From positions 47,636 through 111,635 of the forward strand of contig CALXQQ010000002.1 of the NCBI GenBank assembly GCA_944390775.1: a stretch of DNA of 64,000 bases. The letters are read 5' to 3'. Origin of the DNA: an uncultured Alphaproteobacteria bacterium (GTDB taxonomy: Bacteria > Pseudomonadota > Alphaproteobacteria > UBA3830). A model generated the notes under the pieces. It had not been told where the DNA came from. It was given only the letters and a program-made list of their open reading frames with translations, and did not search any database. Below, piece by piece: positions 34,393-42,980 of this stretch; the stretch's first letter is position 1; each line of letters opens with the position of its first letter. The translations under genes and the position numbers were made by a program.

Positions 34393-35808
34393 CTAATATG
34401 CCATATTACGTGACATAGCTGACATATTATTCATGCCCCTCATGTTCATATTGCCATTTCCAAAGCTACTATTTTGGTTAAAACTATTATAGCCATTTCC
34501 ATAACTACTATTCCCAAAATTCTGATCAAAATCATCGTCATATCCGTTGTTCATGCCCATACCGTTGCTCATGCCATTCATGCCCATACCGTTGTTCATG
34601 CCGTTCATGCCCATGCCGTTGCTCATGCCGTTCATGCCCATGCCGTTGCTCATGCCATTCATGCCCATGCCGTTGCTCATGCCGTTCATGCCCATGCCGT
34701 TGTTCATGCCATTCATGCCCATGCCGTTGTTCATGCCGTTCATGCCCATGCCGTTGTTCATGCCGTTCATGCCCATGTTGCTGTTCATGCCATTCATGCC
34801 CATATCGTCATTCATATCGTTCATGCCCATACCATTGTTCATGCCATTCATGCCCATACCATTGTTCATGCCATTCATGCCCATACCATTATTCATGCCG
34901 TTCATGCCCATACCATTGTTCATGCCGTTCATGCCCATATATCCATACATGTTATCTGGATTGCCACTGAGTCTGCACTTTTCCATCAAATCGTTAAGTG
35001 TCATCTCTGACATTTCCATCCCACCTATATGAGACTCTAATTTTGCGAGACAGTCTCTATAAAACTCTAGATTATGCAAAAGAGTCTCAAAATCTTGGTT
35101 GTTAAAAGAATCTTCGCTTTCTGAAATTTCATCTCGTACCTTTTGCAGTGTACCTTGACACTGATTTAACGCTCCTGATACTTCGCCCAGCTGAGCCGCT
35201 ATTTTGGTAATCTCTTTTGGTATATCAACGGAACGACGTATTCCTAAAGTTTTCTTTTGACCTTGTTTTGCATAGTTTGTCCCGCCAACGCCACTTCTTA
35301 TGACTTGTAAAATAAAAGAAAAATTAGCCTTAATCATCGCATCCATAGCTCGTAAATCGTTACCTCCAATAAATGATAGCGACTTTGCCAATGTTGCTTT
35401 CGCTGAATCCATTTTACTAGAGCCTTGTTCCTGGGCTTTTTCGCTATTTTTATTGCTCATTGATTCGCCCTTATTATATAAGTTTATAGATTTTATAATA
35501 TTGCTGATGTTGTCATACATCACCTCTCCAAATATATTTAAAACAGAGAAAAAAGTGTGGCATAGCAAAAGAAAAACTGTATCTTCTCTTTCTTCTAGAT
35601 TTTGGCTGTATATATTTCTAAATTGTTCGCCCATAAATTTTGAGACATTGGCGCATTCATTTTTTAAATTTCTAACAGGTCTTTCTAATGTACTAATACT
35701 CTGTTTCGCCAACTGTCCATCGCTTGGTTTTCGCTTAAACAATGCTTGTCCATCATACATGCTTATGCTTATTAGAACAAACGCCGCTCTCAGTACAGTT
35801 TTATTCAT
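34393..35808 (-). CDS. Secreted protein with 14 Met-rich nonapeptide repeats
   Basis: A 471-residue protein of unknown function. The start is ATG 35808, because GCAGGAG (35817-35823) precedes it; an in-frame ATG at 35832 would place that site inside the gene. A signal peptide (MNKTVLRAAFVLISISMYDG) is followed by about 265 residues of helical, unassigned sequence. Residues of about 291-416 are 14 tandem copies of the unit MGMNGMNNG, with MSNG variants and two divergent copies, so about a third of that region is Met. A Gly/Asn/Ser-rich tail ends the protein. The repeat is encoded by perfect 27-base units. Copper binding or oxidant scavenging by Met is a possibility, not shown. Confidence 0.75.
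   Translation of the reverse strand: MNKTVLRAAFVLISISMYDGQALFKRKPSDGQLAKQSISTLERPVRNLKNECANVSKFMGEQFRNIYSQNLEEREDTVFLLLCHTFFSVLNIFGEVMYDNISNIIKSINLYNKGESMSNKNSEKAQEQGSSKMDSAKATLAKSLSFIGGNDLRAMDAMIKANFSFILQVIRSGVGGTNYAKQGQKKTLGIRRSVDIPKEITKIAAQLGEVSGALNQCQGTLQKVRDEISESEDSFNNQDFETLLHNLEFYRDCLAKLESHIGGMEMSEMTLNDLMEKCRLSGNPDNMYGYMGMNGMNNGMGMNGMNNGMGMNGMNNGMGMNGMNNGMGMNDMNDDMGMNGMNSNMGMNGMNNGMGMNGMNNGMGMNGMNNGMGMNGMSNGMGMNGMSNGMGMNGMSNGMGMNGMNNGMGMNGMSNGMGMNNGYDDDFDQNFGNSSYGNGYNSFNQNSSFGNGNMNMRGMNNMSAMSRNMAY
34561..34938 (-). repeat. 27-base tandem repeat, 14 copies (VNTR)
   Basis: Fourteen head-to-tail units of exactly 27 bases with no indels, each encoding a nonapeptide. The plus-strand core of each unit ends in TTCATGCCCAT. 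Variation is mainly at a few positions (G or A at the first base, TTG or CTC choices) and is grouped, with blocks of identical copies, as expected of slippage and unequal crossing over. Units at 34777 and 34804 are the most divergent. Copy number is likely to differ between strains. Confidence 0.97.
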
Positions 35809-36159
35809 TCCGCTTACTCCTGCAATCCACATTCACAACAATGATAACGGAAATGAATTAAACAAAACTTAACAAAGAATATATTCGTTGCGAAATGATG
35901 TAGAATCTGTATAGTAATCTTAAAAAGTTTAAAAAACATATGTACTCTATTAAATTATTACCGAAAAATAAATGATATGATGGATTTCGACAAATGATCT
36001 GCAATAAAATCTTTTTACAAGAATCACGGCATGCAAATCTCAAATTTTTTTAACAATTGCGAAGGGAATACAACATTTGTTGGCAAAGATGTAGGTGCGC
36101 AAAAAGTGCCATTGACGAAGATCCAGGCTCATAAATCCGAACATAAGATTATTGTTTAT
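35809..36159 (-). other. Gene-free AT-rich stretch (351 bases)
   Basis: This stretch between the Met-rich repeat gene and the small secreted-peptide gene is A/T-rich. A 61-codon frame at 35858-36043 has a composition unlike a protein and no ribosome site, so I do not call it a gene. The segment presumably carries the promoter of the repeat-protein operon, but I see no convincing -35/-10 pair. Confidence 0.4.
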
Positions 36160-36318
36160 TTATTGTTCTATCTCTACTTCATAAACTTCTTTTAATCCGT
36201 CACCTGCAGCTAACCTCACTACTCCTTTAGGAATTGCTACAGTCGGACGATATGTGCATTCCACAGAGCCACTAGCTGCACAAACCAGATATAAAGCCAT
36301 ATAAAAATTCTTTTTCAT
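36160..36318 (-). CDS. Small exported peptide (52 aa), unknown
   Basis: A 52-residue frame starting at ATG 36318, with GGAG nine bases ahead. MKKNFYMALYLVCAASGSVEC looks like a signal peptide, leaving about 30 mature residues (TYRPTVAIPKGVVRLAAGDG and an acidic end). An upstream ATG in the same frame has no ribosome site. Signal peptide plus ribosome site make it likelier than chance, but it has no recognised relatives. It faces the end of the asd operon. Confidence 0.45.
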   Translation of the reverse strand: MKKNFYMALYLVCAASGSVECTYRPTVAIPKGVVRLAAGDGLKEVYEVEIEQ

Positions 36319-36469
36319 TTGAATATTCTCCGATTGAAATATTGATTGTATTGTAGTGTATAATATAATACATATCAACAGTAATTATTAATAAACTCAC
36401 TATATGTAATGGCGCTGATTATCTAATTGTAACGATTAATGTTTCAACTATATACTACTAATCAAATTA

Positions 36470-37519
36470 TTATTTGCAATTAACAGAAAATTTACTCAAC
36501 GTAGGATCTATTTCTAGCAATAATTCCGCAATCTGCACACTATTCAGCGCTGCTCCTTTGCGCAAATTATCAGCTACAACCCAATATTGCAAACTATTAT
36601 CCCACTGAGGATTCACACGAATGCGATTAACATAAACACTATCGTCACCTTGTATATCCAAAGGAGTTACGATTGTTTCTTCTTCTTGATTATCTACAAC
36701 CAAAATTCCTTCGATTACCTCAAAGGCTTCTCTAATAATATTCATATCATTGGGAAGTAGATCTAGATCACATAGCACACTCATTGAATGTCCAATAAAA
36801 ACAGGCACACGAACGCATTGAACAGCAATCTCTAGATCTTCTTGAAGTATTTTCTTACTTTCTTGGATGATTTTTTCCTCTTCATCAGTTTGTCCATTAT
36901 CAAGAATATGACCAACTAATGGCAAGACGTTAAATGCTATAGGTTTAGGGAATATGTCATCACTATTCCCCATATTTGATATCACGGATTTCGTTTGATT
37001 GTACAATCCATCGATAGCCTTGCGTCCAGCGCCAGATACCGATTGATATGTCGAAACCACTACTCTACGCAACGGTGAAACTTGCCTAAGGGCTGCTAAT
37101 GTCATCGATAATGGAATCGTTATACAATTGGGACTACTTATAATACCACTTTTGTTGCCATTGCGAAGTAGATTTCCATTTATCTCAGGTACAACTAACG
37201 GAACATTTGGAAAGAGTCTAAAATATGGGCTTTTATCAATAACTACACATCCTGCTTTAGCAATAGCTTCACCATATTGAGAGGAAAATTTGCTACCAGC
37301 ACATAGAAATGCAAAATCTATCTTGCTGAAATCGACAGATGAAAATGCTTGAATAGGTAAGTTTCTGTCCTTAAATGATACAATACGCCCTACAGAACGA
37401 TCAGATGCAATAGGCACTAAAGACTTAATAGGAAAATTACGCTCTTCCAAAATACGTAAAGTTGACATTCCTGCGCTTCCAGTAACGCCAATTATCGCAA
37501 CATTGTATTCCTGTTTCAT
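36470..37519 (-). CDS. asd: Aspartate-semialdehyde dehydrogenase
   Basis: A 349-residue enzyme that reduces aspartyl phosphate to aspartate semialdehyde, feeding lysine, diaminopimelate, threonine and methionine synthesis. The N-terminal GVTGSAGMSTLRIL is the NADP loop. The catalytic Cys lies in SSPNCITIPLSM, and the His in PVFIGHSMSV. Diaminopimelate supply fits the intact peptidoglycan genes in the window. It overlaps ntrX by four bases and is the last gene of the dnaQ-to-asd operon. Confidence 0.95.
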   Translation of the reverse strand: MKQEYNVAIIGVTGSAGMSTLRILEERNFPIKSLVPIASDRSVGRIVSFKDRNLPIQAFSSVDFSKIDFAFLCAGSKFSSQYGEAIAKAGCVVIDKSPYFRLFPNVPLVVPEINGNLLRNGNKSGIISSPNCITIPLSMTLAALRQVSPLRRVVVSTYQSVSGAGRKAIDGLYNQTKSVISNMGNSDDIFPKPIAFNVLPLVGHILDNGQTDEEEKIIQESKKILQEDLEIAVQCVRVPVFIGHSMSVLCDLDLLPNDMNIIREAFEVIEGILVVDNQEEETIVTPLDIQGDDSVYVNRIRVNPQWDNSLQYWVVADNLRKGAALNSVQIAELLLEIDPTLSKFSVNCK

Positions 37520-38880
37520 GCCCCCTCCCCTTCTTTTGTAGAACGCAAATTAAGTGCTCGTAATTTTCTATGCAATGCGGATCGCTCCATCCCAATAAAT
37601 TCTGCTGTGCGTGAAATATTTCCACCAAATCTACTAATCTGTGCACGCAGATAATCACTCTCAAATAACTCTTTTGCTTCCTTTATAGGAAGTGAAATCA
37701 ATTTGGAAATCTGGAGACTATCATACGTTGCGCACGCTCTATTTACCAAATCTGGCGGTAATGCATCACGATCAACAATATCGTTTCCAGCTGCATTTAT
37801 TAGAGCTGATTCAACCATATTCTTTAATTGATGAATATTGCCCGGCCAATCATATGTTTGAAATAGTGCCTTTGCTTCCTCGTTAAAATGTAATGCTTGT
37901 ATGCCAAAAAAATCTGTAGCATGTTCCAAGTAATATTCTAATAATGGAATGATATCCTCTCTCCTATCCTTTAGACTTGGCACAATGACACTCACTATAT
38001 TCAATCGAAAAAATAATTCGCGATTAAATTCATCACTACCTACTAATTGTTCTATAGGCTTACTTGTACTGCAAATTAATCGCACATCAGCATATACATT
38101 GCGTTCTTTTAAGCAATAACGACCTTCAGCTAAAAATTGCAGCAACCGTCGCTGACACTCTTTTGATAAATAGGTGATATCTTCTAGATATAGAGTTCCA
38201 AAGTTAGCTCTCTCCAAATCACCGTAAGATTTCTCAGTACCCCAAAATGTCTGTTGAAATGCTTCCGGATCGTCAGATTTGCAATTTACATATACAAATG
38301 GATACTGACTGCGCTTAGATTTTTTGTGTATAAGATATGCAAAAGCTTCACATCCAAGTCCACTTTGAGCTCGAATAAGCACACGCCCATTAGAAGTACT
38401 TATTTTTTCTACTAGTGATCGCATAGACTGCGCAAACGATGAATGTCCTACAAATAAAACGTTAGTATCTTGCTTAAAATTACGCAAAGCATTATTAGAT
38501 TGTTGTAAGCGTCTAATCTCTAATGCATTGGCACAGGTAATTAACAATCGTTCTGTAACAAATGGTTTTTCTAGAAAATCGAATGCCCCATCTCGAATTG
38601 CCTGCACAGCTATATCTATTGTTCCATGACCAGATATAATAACCACAGGAATATCAGGATGTATCTTGCGCATCTTATTCAATATGCGTATTCCTGCATT
38701 TTCATCATCGCCAATCCATAAATCAAGTAAGACTAGATCGGGATTTTTTTCTTCAATTTTGGATACAAATTCAGATTCATCTTCTGCAACAATAGCATTA
38801 TAGCCTTCGTCTCTCAGCACATCAGCAATCAAGCTATTAACTGCTTTATCATCATCTACTACAAGTATACGTTCATTCAT
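37516..38880 (-). CDS. ntrX: NtrX-like response regulator with degenerate AAA+ domain
   Basis: A 454-residue protein. The receiver domain is intact, with the phospho-acceptor Asp in VLLDLWIGDD (about residue 53) and the Lys in FLEKPF. The central domain aligns with sigma54 activators but has lost key motifs. Walker A reads AQSGLGCE with Cys177 instead of the conserved Lys, Walker B reads LYLEDI, and the sigma54-contacting GAFTGA loop is absent (FWGTEKSYGDLERAN). The C-terminal Fis-type helix-turn-helix is good (GGNISRTAEFIGMERSALHRK). It should bind DNA after phosphorylation by NtrY but is unlikely to remodel sigma54 holoenzyme. It is coupled to ntrY and asd by four-base overlaps. Confidence 0.9.
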   Translation of the reverse strand: MNERILVVDDDKAVNSLIADVLRDEGYNAIVAEDESEFVSKIEEKNPDLVLLDLWIGDDENAGIRILNKMRKIHPDIPVVIISGHGTIDIAVQAIRDGAFDFLEKPFVTERLLITCANALEIRRLQQSNNALRNFKQDTNVLFVGHSSFAQSMRSLVEKISTSNGRVLIRAQSGLGCEAFAYLIHKKSKRSQYPFVYVNCKSDDPEAFQQTFWGTEKSYGDLERANFGTLYLEDITYLSKECQRRLLQFLAEGRYCLKERNVYADVRLICSTSKPIEQLVGSDEFNRELFFRLNIVSVIVPSLKDRREDIIPLLEYYLEHATDFFGIQALHFNEEAKALFQTYDWPGNIHQLKNMVESALINAAGNDIVDRDALPPDLVNRACATYDSLQISKLISLPIKEAKELFESDYLRAQISRFGGNISRTAEFIGMERSALHRKLRALNLRSTKEGEGA

Positions 38881-41060
38881 ATTGTATCCCCTATAGGAAT
38901 TGTTAAAGTAACGCGGGCACCCCCTATGTCTCCATTTGCAAAAGACAACTCTCCTTTATGCTCAGAAACGATTTTTTTCACAATAGATAACCCAAGTCCA
39001 GTTCCTTTCGGAGTAAGAGAAAAATAAGGCGTAGTCAGCAAATCTATTTTTTCTTGTGGTAGACCCGGCCCGTTATCCTCTATTGTTAATAACACTGCTT
39101 GCTCCGTCTTGTTAATATGCACAAAAATCATCTTATTTTCAATCGTAACTAGTGCCAGTGCATTAATAGCATTTTGCAATATATTTAATATAGCTTGATG
39201 CAGCAAACGTTCATCTGCCTTAATAAAGCAACTTTTCTCCTCAGTATGATTAATGAGGACTATTTGTATTGCTTCTGCAGTATTTTGCATCAAAACAATT
39301 GCCTGCTCCACTATTTCAAAAAAATCACATTCCTTAAATTGTGCTTCAGGCAGTCTCGCAAAGAAATTAAATTCTTCACTAAGCCTTTTTATATTACCAA
39401 CCTGACGTACAATCACATCTATCAAAGAAGAAAATATATCAACATCGTCGTTGATTTTACTAATATATTTACGCTTTAATCTTTCTGCTGCCAGCTGAAT
39501 TGGTGTCAGAGGATTTTTTATCTCATGCGCAACACGTCTAGCGACTTCTGCCCATGCAGCTTGCCTTTCCGCCTCTATCATATCTGTTAAATCATCAAAT
39601 GTAATAACAAAGCGATGTTTATGTTCTGACATGACAGGAGCTATGCGTAACGAAAATAGTCTCACATTTTTATCATGAGTATAATATATTTCATGGCGTT
39701 GAATATTGTCATCTAATTGCATAGGCAATTCAGATAATTGTGGAATAAGATTGCCTATATGCTCTCCAAAAACGATCGAACGTCCTAATAGTTTCTCTGC
39801 AGCTTCATTCCATATATAGGCCGAATTATTATCAAGTCCAATAACACCAGAAGAAATTCCCGCAAGAACATTGTTTGTGAATTGCATCCTTTCATCTAGT
39901 TCTTCGTTCATTTTCATGAGTTTTACTTGTTGCGATGATACTTGAGATAACATCTGATTAAATGTTCGACTTAATAATTGCAATTCAGCATAAGAACTAT
40001 CTTCACTTGCACGTGCAGATAAATCTCCATCAATTATGTTTTCTGACACATTAATAAGATTACTAATTGGTTGGACCAATTTCCAAGAATATATTACAGC
40101 TACAGTTATCGAACCAAATAAAAGTAGCACTCCAACTGCGCAAAAAATTAAAATAAATAATATTTCTAAAAAATTACGATCATTTAATAGTTGCCGGTAA
40201 TCCTTGTATGCTTTGTTTGCATTTAAAGCGTAATCAAAAATTTTTGATTCTGTGGTTTTTTCTATTAATAGGTACATGTTACCACTTACTGAATGAAAAT
40301 AAGAAGCAGCTATGATCTTATTTCCATTAGATATATCAAGAATCTTGCTATTCAACATAAAATTTTCTAATGATTGAATATCCTTATATGTAAGGTTAAA
40401 AAAATGTAGAGATACACTGTATTTAGAATGAGCGACAATATTAAGCTGTTCATCTAATAGAATAGCTGCGTCTATGTTTTTCAATGAACAAAATTCATTC
40501 AAGACTTCGTTCAATCTAAAGAACTCATTATAAGGTTCAGGATATGTTTTGAATAACTGATCGACTTGGTATTCAACAGCACGAGCAATAGCAACACACT
40601 CGTTCAATGTGTTCTTTTTATATTCATTCACATAAGCTTCTGCGATTTTTACAGATTCTTCTAAAACCACTTGATTTCGTTTCGTAAACCAAGATTCCAC
40701 TCCATTATGAAAAAAAAGAGCAGAAAAAATACACATTAATGCCGAAGGAATGATGGAAATTAAAGCGAAAATAGAAATTAGCCGAAATGTAATATGGGAG
40801 CCTTTATTATTACGACAATTCCATAATTTCAATAGCTTGCGTCCACAAATCAACAAAAAAATAAGAATTAATGCAACGTCTATGTAAAGAGTGGATACTA
40901 TAACTTTAGAATGAAGATTATAGAAATCTATGTCGTAAAACATACTATAAGTTATTATACAAGCTAAACACATTAATAAGAAAAATATGTAATAAGCAAC
41001 ATCTTTCATTTGCAGTGTCTGCAAAAAGGACGTTATTCTACTAATAAACTCACTTAACAT
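38877..41060 (-). CDS. ntrY: NtrY-like sensor histidine kinase
   Basis: A 727-residue membrane kinase. Several hydrophobic helices in the first 130 residues and another near residue 290-310 frame a large periplasmic sensor domain. HAMP (VQPISNLINVSENIIDGDLS) and PAS-like regions follow, then the DHp box RRVAHEIKNPLTPIQLAAER with an intact phospho-accepting His, and the ATP-binding motifs NILQNAINAL, DNGPGLP and GTGLGLSIVKK. In the family NtrY senses envelope, redox or nitrogen status and phosphorylates NtrX. Unlike NtrX, all catalytic motifs are intact. Confidence 0.95.
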   Translation of the reverse strand: MLSEFISRITSFLQTLQMKDVAYYIFFLLMCLACIITYSMFYDIDFYNLHSKVIVSTLYIDVALILIFLLICGRKLLKLWNCRNNKGSHITFRLISIFALISIIPSALMCIFSALFFHNGVESWFTKRNQVVLEESVKIAEAYVNEYKKNTLNECVAIARAVEYQVDQLFKTYPEPYNEFFRLNEVLNEFCSLKNIDAAILLDEQLNIVAHSKYSVSLHFFNLTYKDIQSLENFMLNSKILDISNGNKIIAASYFHSVSGNMYLLIEKTTESKIFDYALNANKAYKDYRQLLNDRNFLEILFILIFCAVGVLLLFGSITVAVIYSWKLVQPISNLINVSENIIDGDLSARASEDSSYAELQLLSRTFNQMLSQVSSQQVKLMKMNEELDERMQFTNNVLAGISSGVIGLDNNSAYIWNEAAEKLLGRSIVFGEHIGNLIPQLSELPMQLDDNIQRHEIYYTHDKNVRLFSLRIAPVMSEHKHRFVITFDDLTDMIEAERQAAWAEVARRVAHEIKNPLTPIQLAAERLKRKYISKINDDVDIFSSLIDVIVRQVGNIKRLSEEFNFFARLPEAQFKECDFFEIVEQAIVLMQNTAEAIQIVLINHTEEKSCFIKADERLLHQAILNILQNAINALALVTIENKMIFVHINKTEQAVLLTIEDNGPGLPQEKIDLLTTPYFSLTPKGTGLGLSIVKKIVSEHKGELSFANGDIGGARVTLTIPIGDTI

Positions 41061-41301
41061 GCTGTTTTTGCTCTATTTTTTTTAGAAGCGTTGTACGACT
41101 AATTCCCAAAATTTTTGCTGCTTTCATACGATTATTATTAGTATACCCAAGAACCGCTTCTATGATACTACAGTCCACCTCTTTTATAATTCTATCATAT
41201 AATCCAGATGGCACATTATCTATGTCATGCTGCACTAAATAGTTCAGAATATGATTTTTAAATTGCAAAAAAAAACTATTTTCCTTAATAATCGGCGCCA
41301 T
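41050..41301 (-). CDS. Fis-like DNA-binding protein, likely remnant of NtrC
   Basis: An 83-residue protein consisting of a Fis fold only. GLYDRIIKEVDCSIIEAVLGYTN is followed by the helix-turn-helix NNRMKAAKILGISRTTLLKK. It aligns with the C-terminal end of alphaproteobacterial NtrC and equally with gammaproteobacterial Fis. No receiver or AAA+ domain exists upstream: dusB ends seven bases before it. Other alphaproteobacteria often have dusB-ntrB-ntrC-ntrY-ntrX at this place, so this looks like an ntrBC locus reduced to the NtrC DNA-binding domain. It overlaps ntrY by 11 bases. Whether it acts as a nucleoid protein or specific regulator is unknown. Confidence 0.8.
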   Translation of the reverse strand: MAPIIKENSFFLQFKNHILNYLVQHDIDNVPSGLYDRIIKEVDCSIIEAVLGYTNNNRMKAAKILGISRTTLLKKIEQKQHVK

Positions 41302-41308
41302 AGGCTAC

Positions 41309-42292
41309 TCACGCTTCTTTCGTATTCCGCATAATGTTCTTACTATAGAAGTCTCTTACATACTCTTCAATAGTTGCAATATCTTCCATTTGATTGATAG
41401 TTTCACGAAATGTTGATGCACCATGCATACCAGTACTATACCAGCAAAAATGCTTACGAAACATACGCATACCATGTATACTCCCGTAAAATTCTATCAC
41501 CTTATGAAAATGAGTTATTACTAAATCTAATTGTTCTTGCAATGTTGGTGTTGGAACAATTTCTCTATGGTTTATAAATCTTTCAATTTGATTAGGTAGC
41601 CAAACACGTCCTAATGCAGCTCGCCCGATCATAACACCGTATGCACCAGACTGCTCTAAAGCAACTATTGCATCATCAGCTGTAAGAATATCTCCATTAC
41701 ACAAATATGGTATTTTAATGAGTTCTCTGAGAGGAGCAAGTTGCTGCCAATCAGATTTCCCACTATACATTTGGCTGCGCGTTCGACAATGTATAGTTAA
41801 CATGCGAACTCCAACCTCTTCCAATTTTCGAGCTAAACTAAGAAAGTTTATGCTATTTGAATCCCAACCCAGACGTAATTTTACAGTTACAGGAACATTT
41901 ACACTTTTCACTACGCGCGCAGCAATATCTACAGATAGATTTTCATCTTGTAATAGGGCCGATCCACCGCCACTTGATACAATCTTTTTAACTGGACAGC
42001 CCATGTTGATATCTATAATATCCGCACCCATCTCTTCATTAATTCTGGCAGACTCAACCATATTTTCTGGGGATGCTCCCATAATTTGTACAATTTTAGG
42101 GCTGATATCACCTATAAGCCGCTTAAAAGTTTTCGGACTACTGCGTACAAGAGCTTCACTAGATACCATCTCTGAAACGGAAGCACTAACGCCGAATCTA
42201 TTTACCATACTGCGGAATGGAGCATCTGTAACTCCAGCCATTGGTGCTAAAAACACAGGATAGTTGTCAGCGAATAAGCGTTGCAATAACAT
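41309..42292 (-). CDS. dusB: tRNA-dihydrouridine synthase B
   Basis: A 327-residue FMN enzyme reducing uridine in the tRNA D loop. Family motifs are present: FLAPMAGVTDAPFR near the start, DINMGCPVKKIVSSGGGSAL with the catalytic Cys, HCRTRSQMYSG, CNGDI, and GVMIGRAALGRVW. It lies between the DUF2155 gene (three bases upstream) and the Fis-like gene. The dusB-regulator linkage is shared with gammaproteobacterial dusB-fis and alphaproteobacterial dusB-ntrBC. Confidence 0.95.
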   Translation of the reverse strand: MLLQRLFADNYPVFLAPMAGVTDAPFRSMVNRFGVSASVSEMVSSEALVRSSPKTFKRLIGDISPKIVQIMGASPENMVESARINEEMGADIIDINMGCPVKKIVSSGGGSALLQDENLSVDIAARVVKSVNVPVTVKLRLGWDSNSINFLSLARKLEEVGVRMLTIHCRTRSQMYSGKSDWQQLAPLRELIKIPYLCNGDILTADDAIVALEQSGAYGVMIGRAALGRVWLPNQIERFINHREIVPTPTLQEQLDLVITHFHKVIEFYGSIHGMRMFRKHFCWYSTGMHGASTFRETINQMEDIATIEEYVRDFYSKNIMRNTKEA

Positions 42293-42295
42293 TAT

Positions 42296-42724
42296 TTAAA
42301 ACTCCACACGAACGTCATATACAGCGTGTACAAATAAGTTAGCTGATGGAGATGAAGCAAATAGCCAATTTTCAAATTGAATCACTTCATTTTCTTGAAT
42401 CTTAACATATGCATAAACTTCTGGTCGATCATCTGGAGAATTTTTGAAAGCGCGCTCAACTGAAACGCACAATGTACCATAGTGTACTTCTTCTCCTATA
42501 TTTACCTCTTTACGCAATACATTACCGCTAATTTTATCTAGAATTTGCAAACTTACACGCGATACAACGCATGGCTTTGAATCCCATAGTGCATCTGACG
42601 AAATTAGATCTTTCTCTATCACCATTTTGCACATCGAATTTGGAGCGCACACTATATCTGCACAGAACAGCGTATGAATTGCTATATATATAAACAGATA
42701 CAAATAGCTATTAATCTTTATCAT
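42296..42724 (-). CDS. DUF2155 domain secreted protein
   Basis: Starting at the ATG at 42724, a 142-residue protein with a signal peptide (YLYLFIYIAIHTLFCADIVC). The mature domain matches DUF2155: RVSLQILDKISG, then VHYGTLCVSVERAFKNSPD and ENWLFASSPSANLFVHAVYD with a final V-RVEF strand. It is conserved in alphaproteobacteria and has unknown function, probably periplasmic. An upstream in-frame ATG at 42835 would run far into the previous gene. The chosen start overlaps the FYDLN gene by 14 bases. Confidence 0.8.
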   Translation of the reverse strand: MIKINSYLYLFIYIAIHTLFCADIVCAPNSMCKMVIEKDLISSDALWDSKPCVVSRVSLQILDKISGNVLRKEVNIGEEVHYGTLCVSVERAFKNSPDDRPEVYAYVKIQENEVIQFENWLFASSPSANLFVHAVYDVRVEF

Positions 42725-42980
42725 TGTCCAGCGACATCTCTTCATCATCTTCAGTAAGATCTTCGATACCATCATCTGTATCAAGTATATCGTTATCCAG
42801 ATCTTGAAAAATGTTATCTTCGACTTTGTTAACAAATCCCTTACCTTTCCTTTTCATAAGAGATTCAGGATCAAATACTGCGCCACAAGATGGACAAACA
42901 ATTGGAGATTTATTAAAGTCGTAAAATTTCACGCCACACCCCAAACATATTCTTTTTATTCCCCATTCATTTCTATTCAT
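42711..42980 (-). CDS. FYDLN-type zinc-ribbon protein (TIGR02300-like)
   Basis: An 89-residue protein. The N-terminal half is a zinc ribbon with CLGCG and CPSCG and the signature KFYDFNKSPIVC, a variant of the alphaproteobacterial FYDLN motif. The C-terminal half is acidic (Asp/Glu over about 35 residues). The function is unknown. It overlaps both neighbours by 8 and 14 bases, so it is firmly in the operon. Confidence 0.85.
   Translation of the reverse strand: MNRNEWGIKRICLGCGVKFYDFNKSPIVCPSCGAVFDPESLMKRKGKGFVNKVEDNIFQDLDNDILDTDDGIEDLTEDDEEMSLDNDKD

Noticed and set aside
34561..34938. Regular 27-base repeats considered as a CRISPR array
   Set aside because: The units are contiguous with no spacers and encode protein in frame.
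34474..35032. Two long plus-strand open frames (repeating HAHAVVHAV and MPFMPMPLL) opposite the Met-rich repeat gene
   Set aside because: They exist only because the 27-base repeat keeps all frames open; no ribosome site, and the minus-strand frame has signal peptide and non-repeat domains.
35858..36043. 61-codon minus-strand frame
   Set aside because: No ribosome site, odd composition and no recognisable motif.
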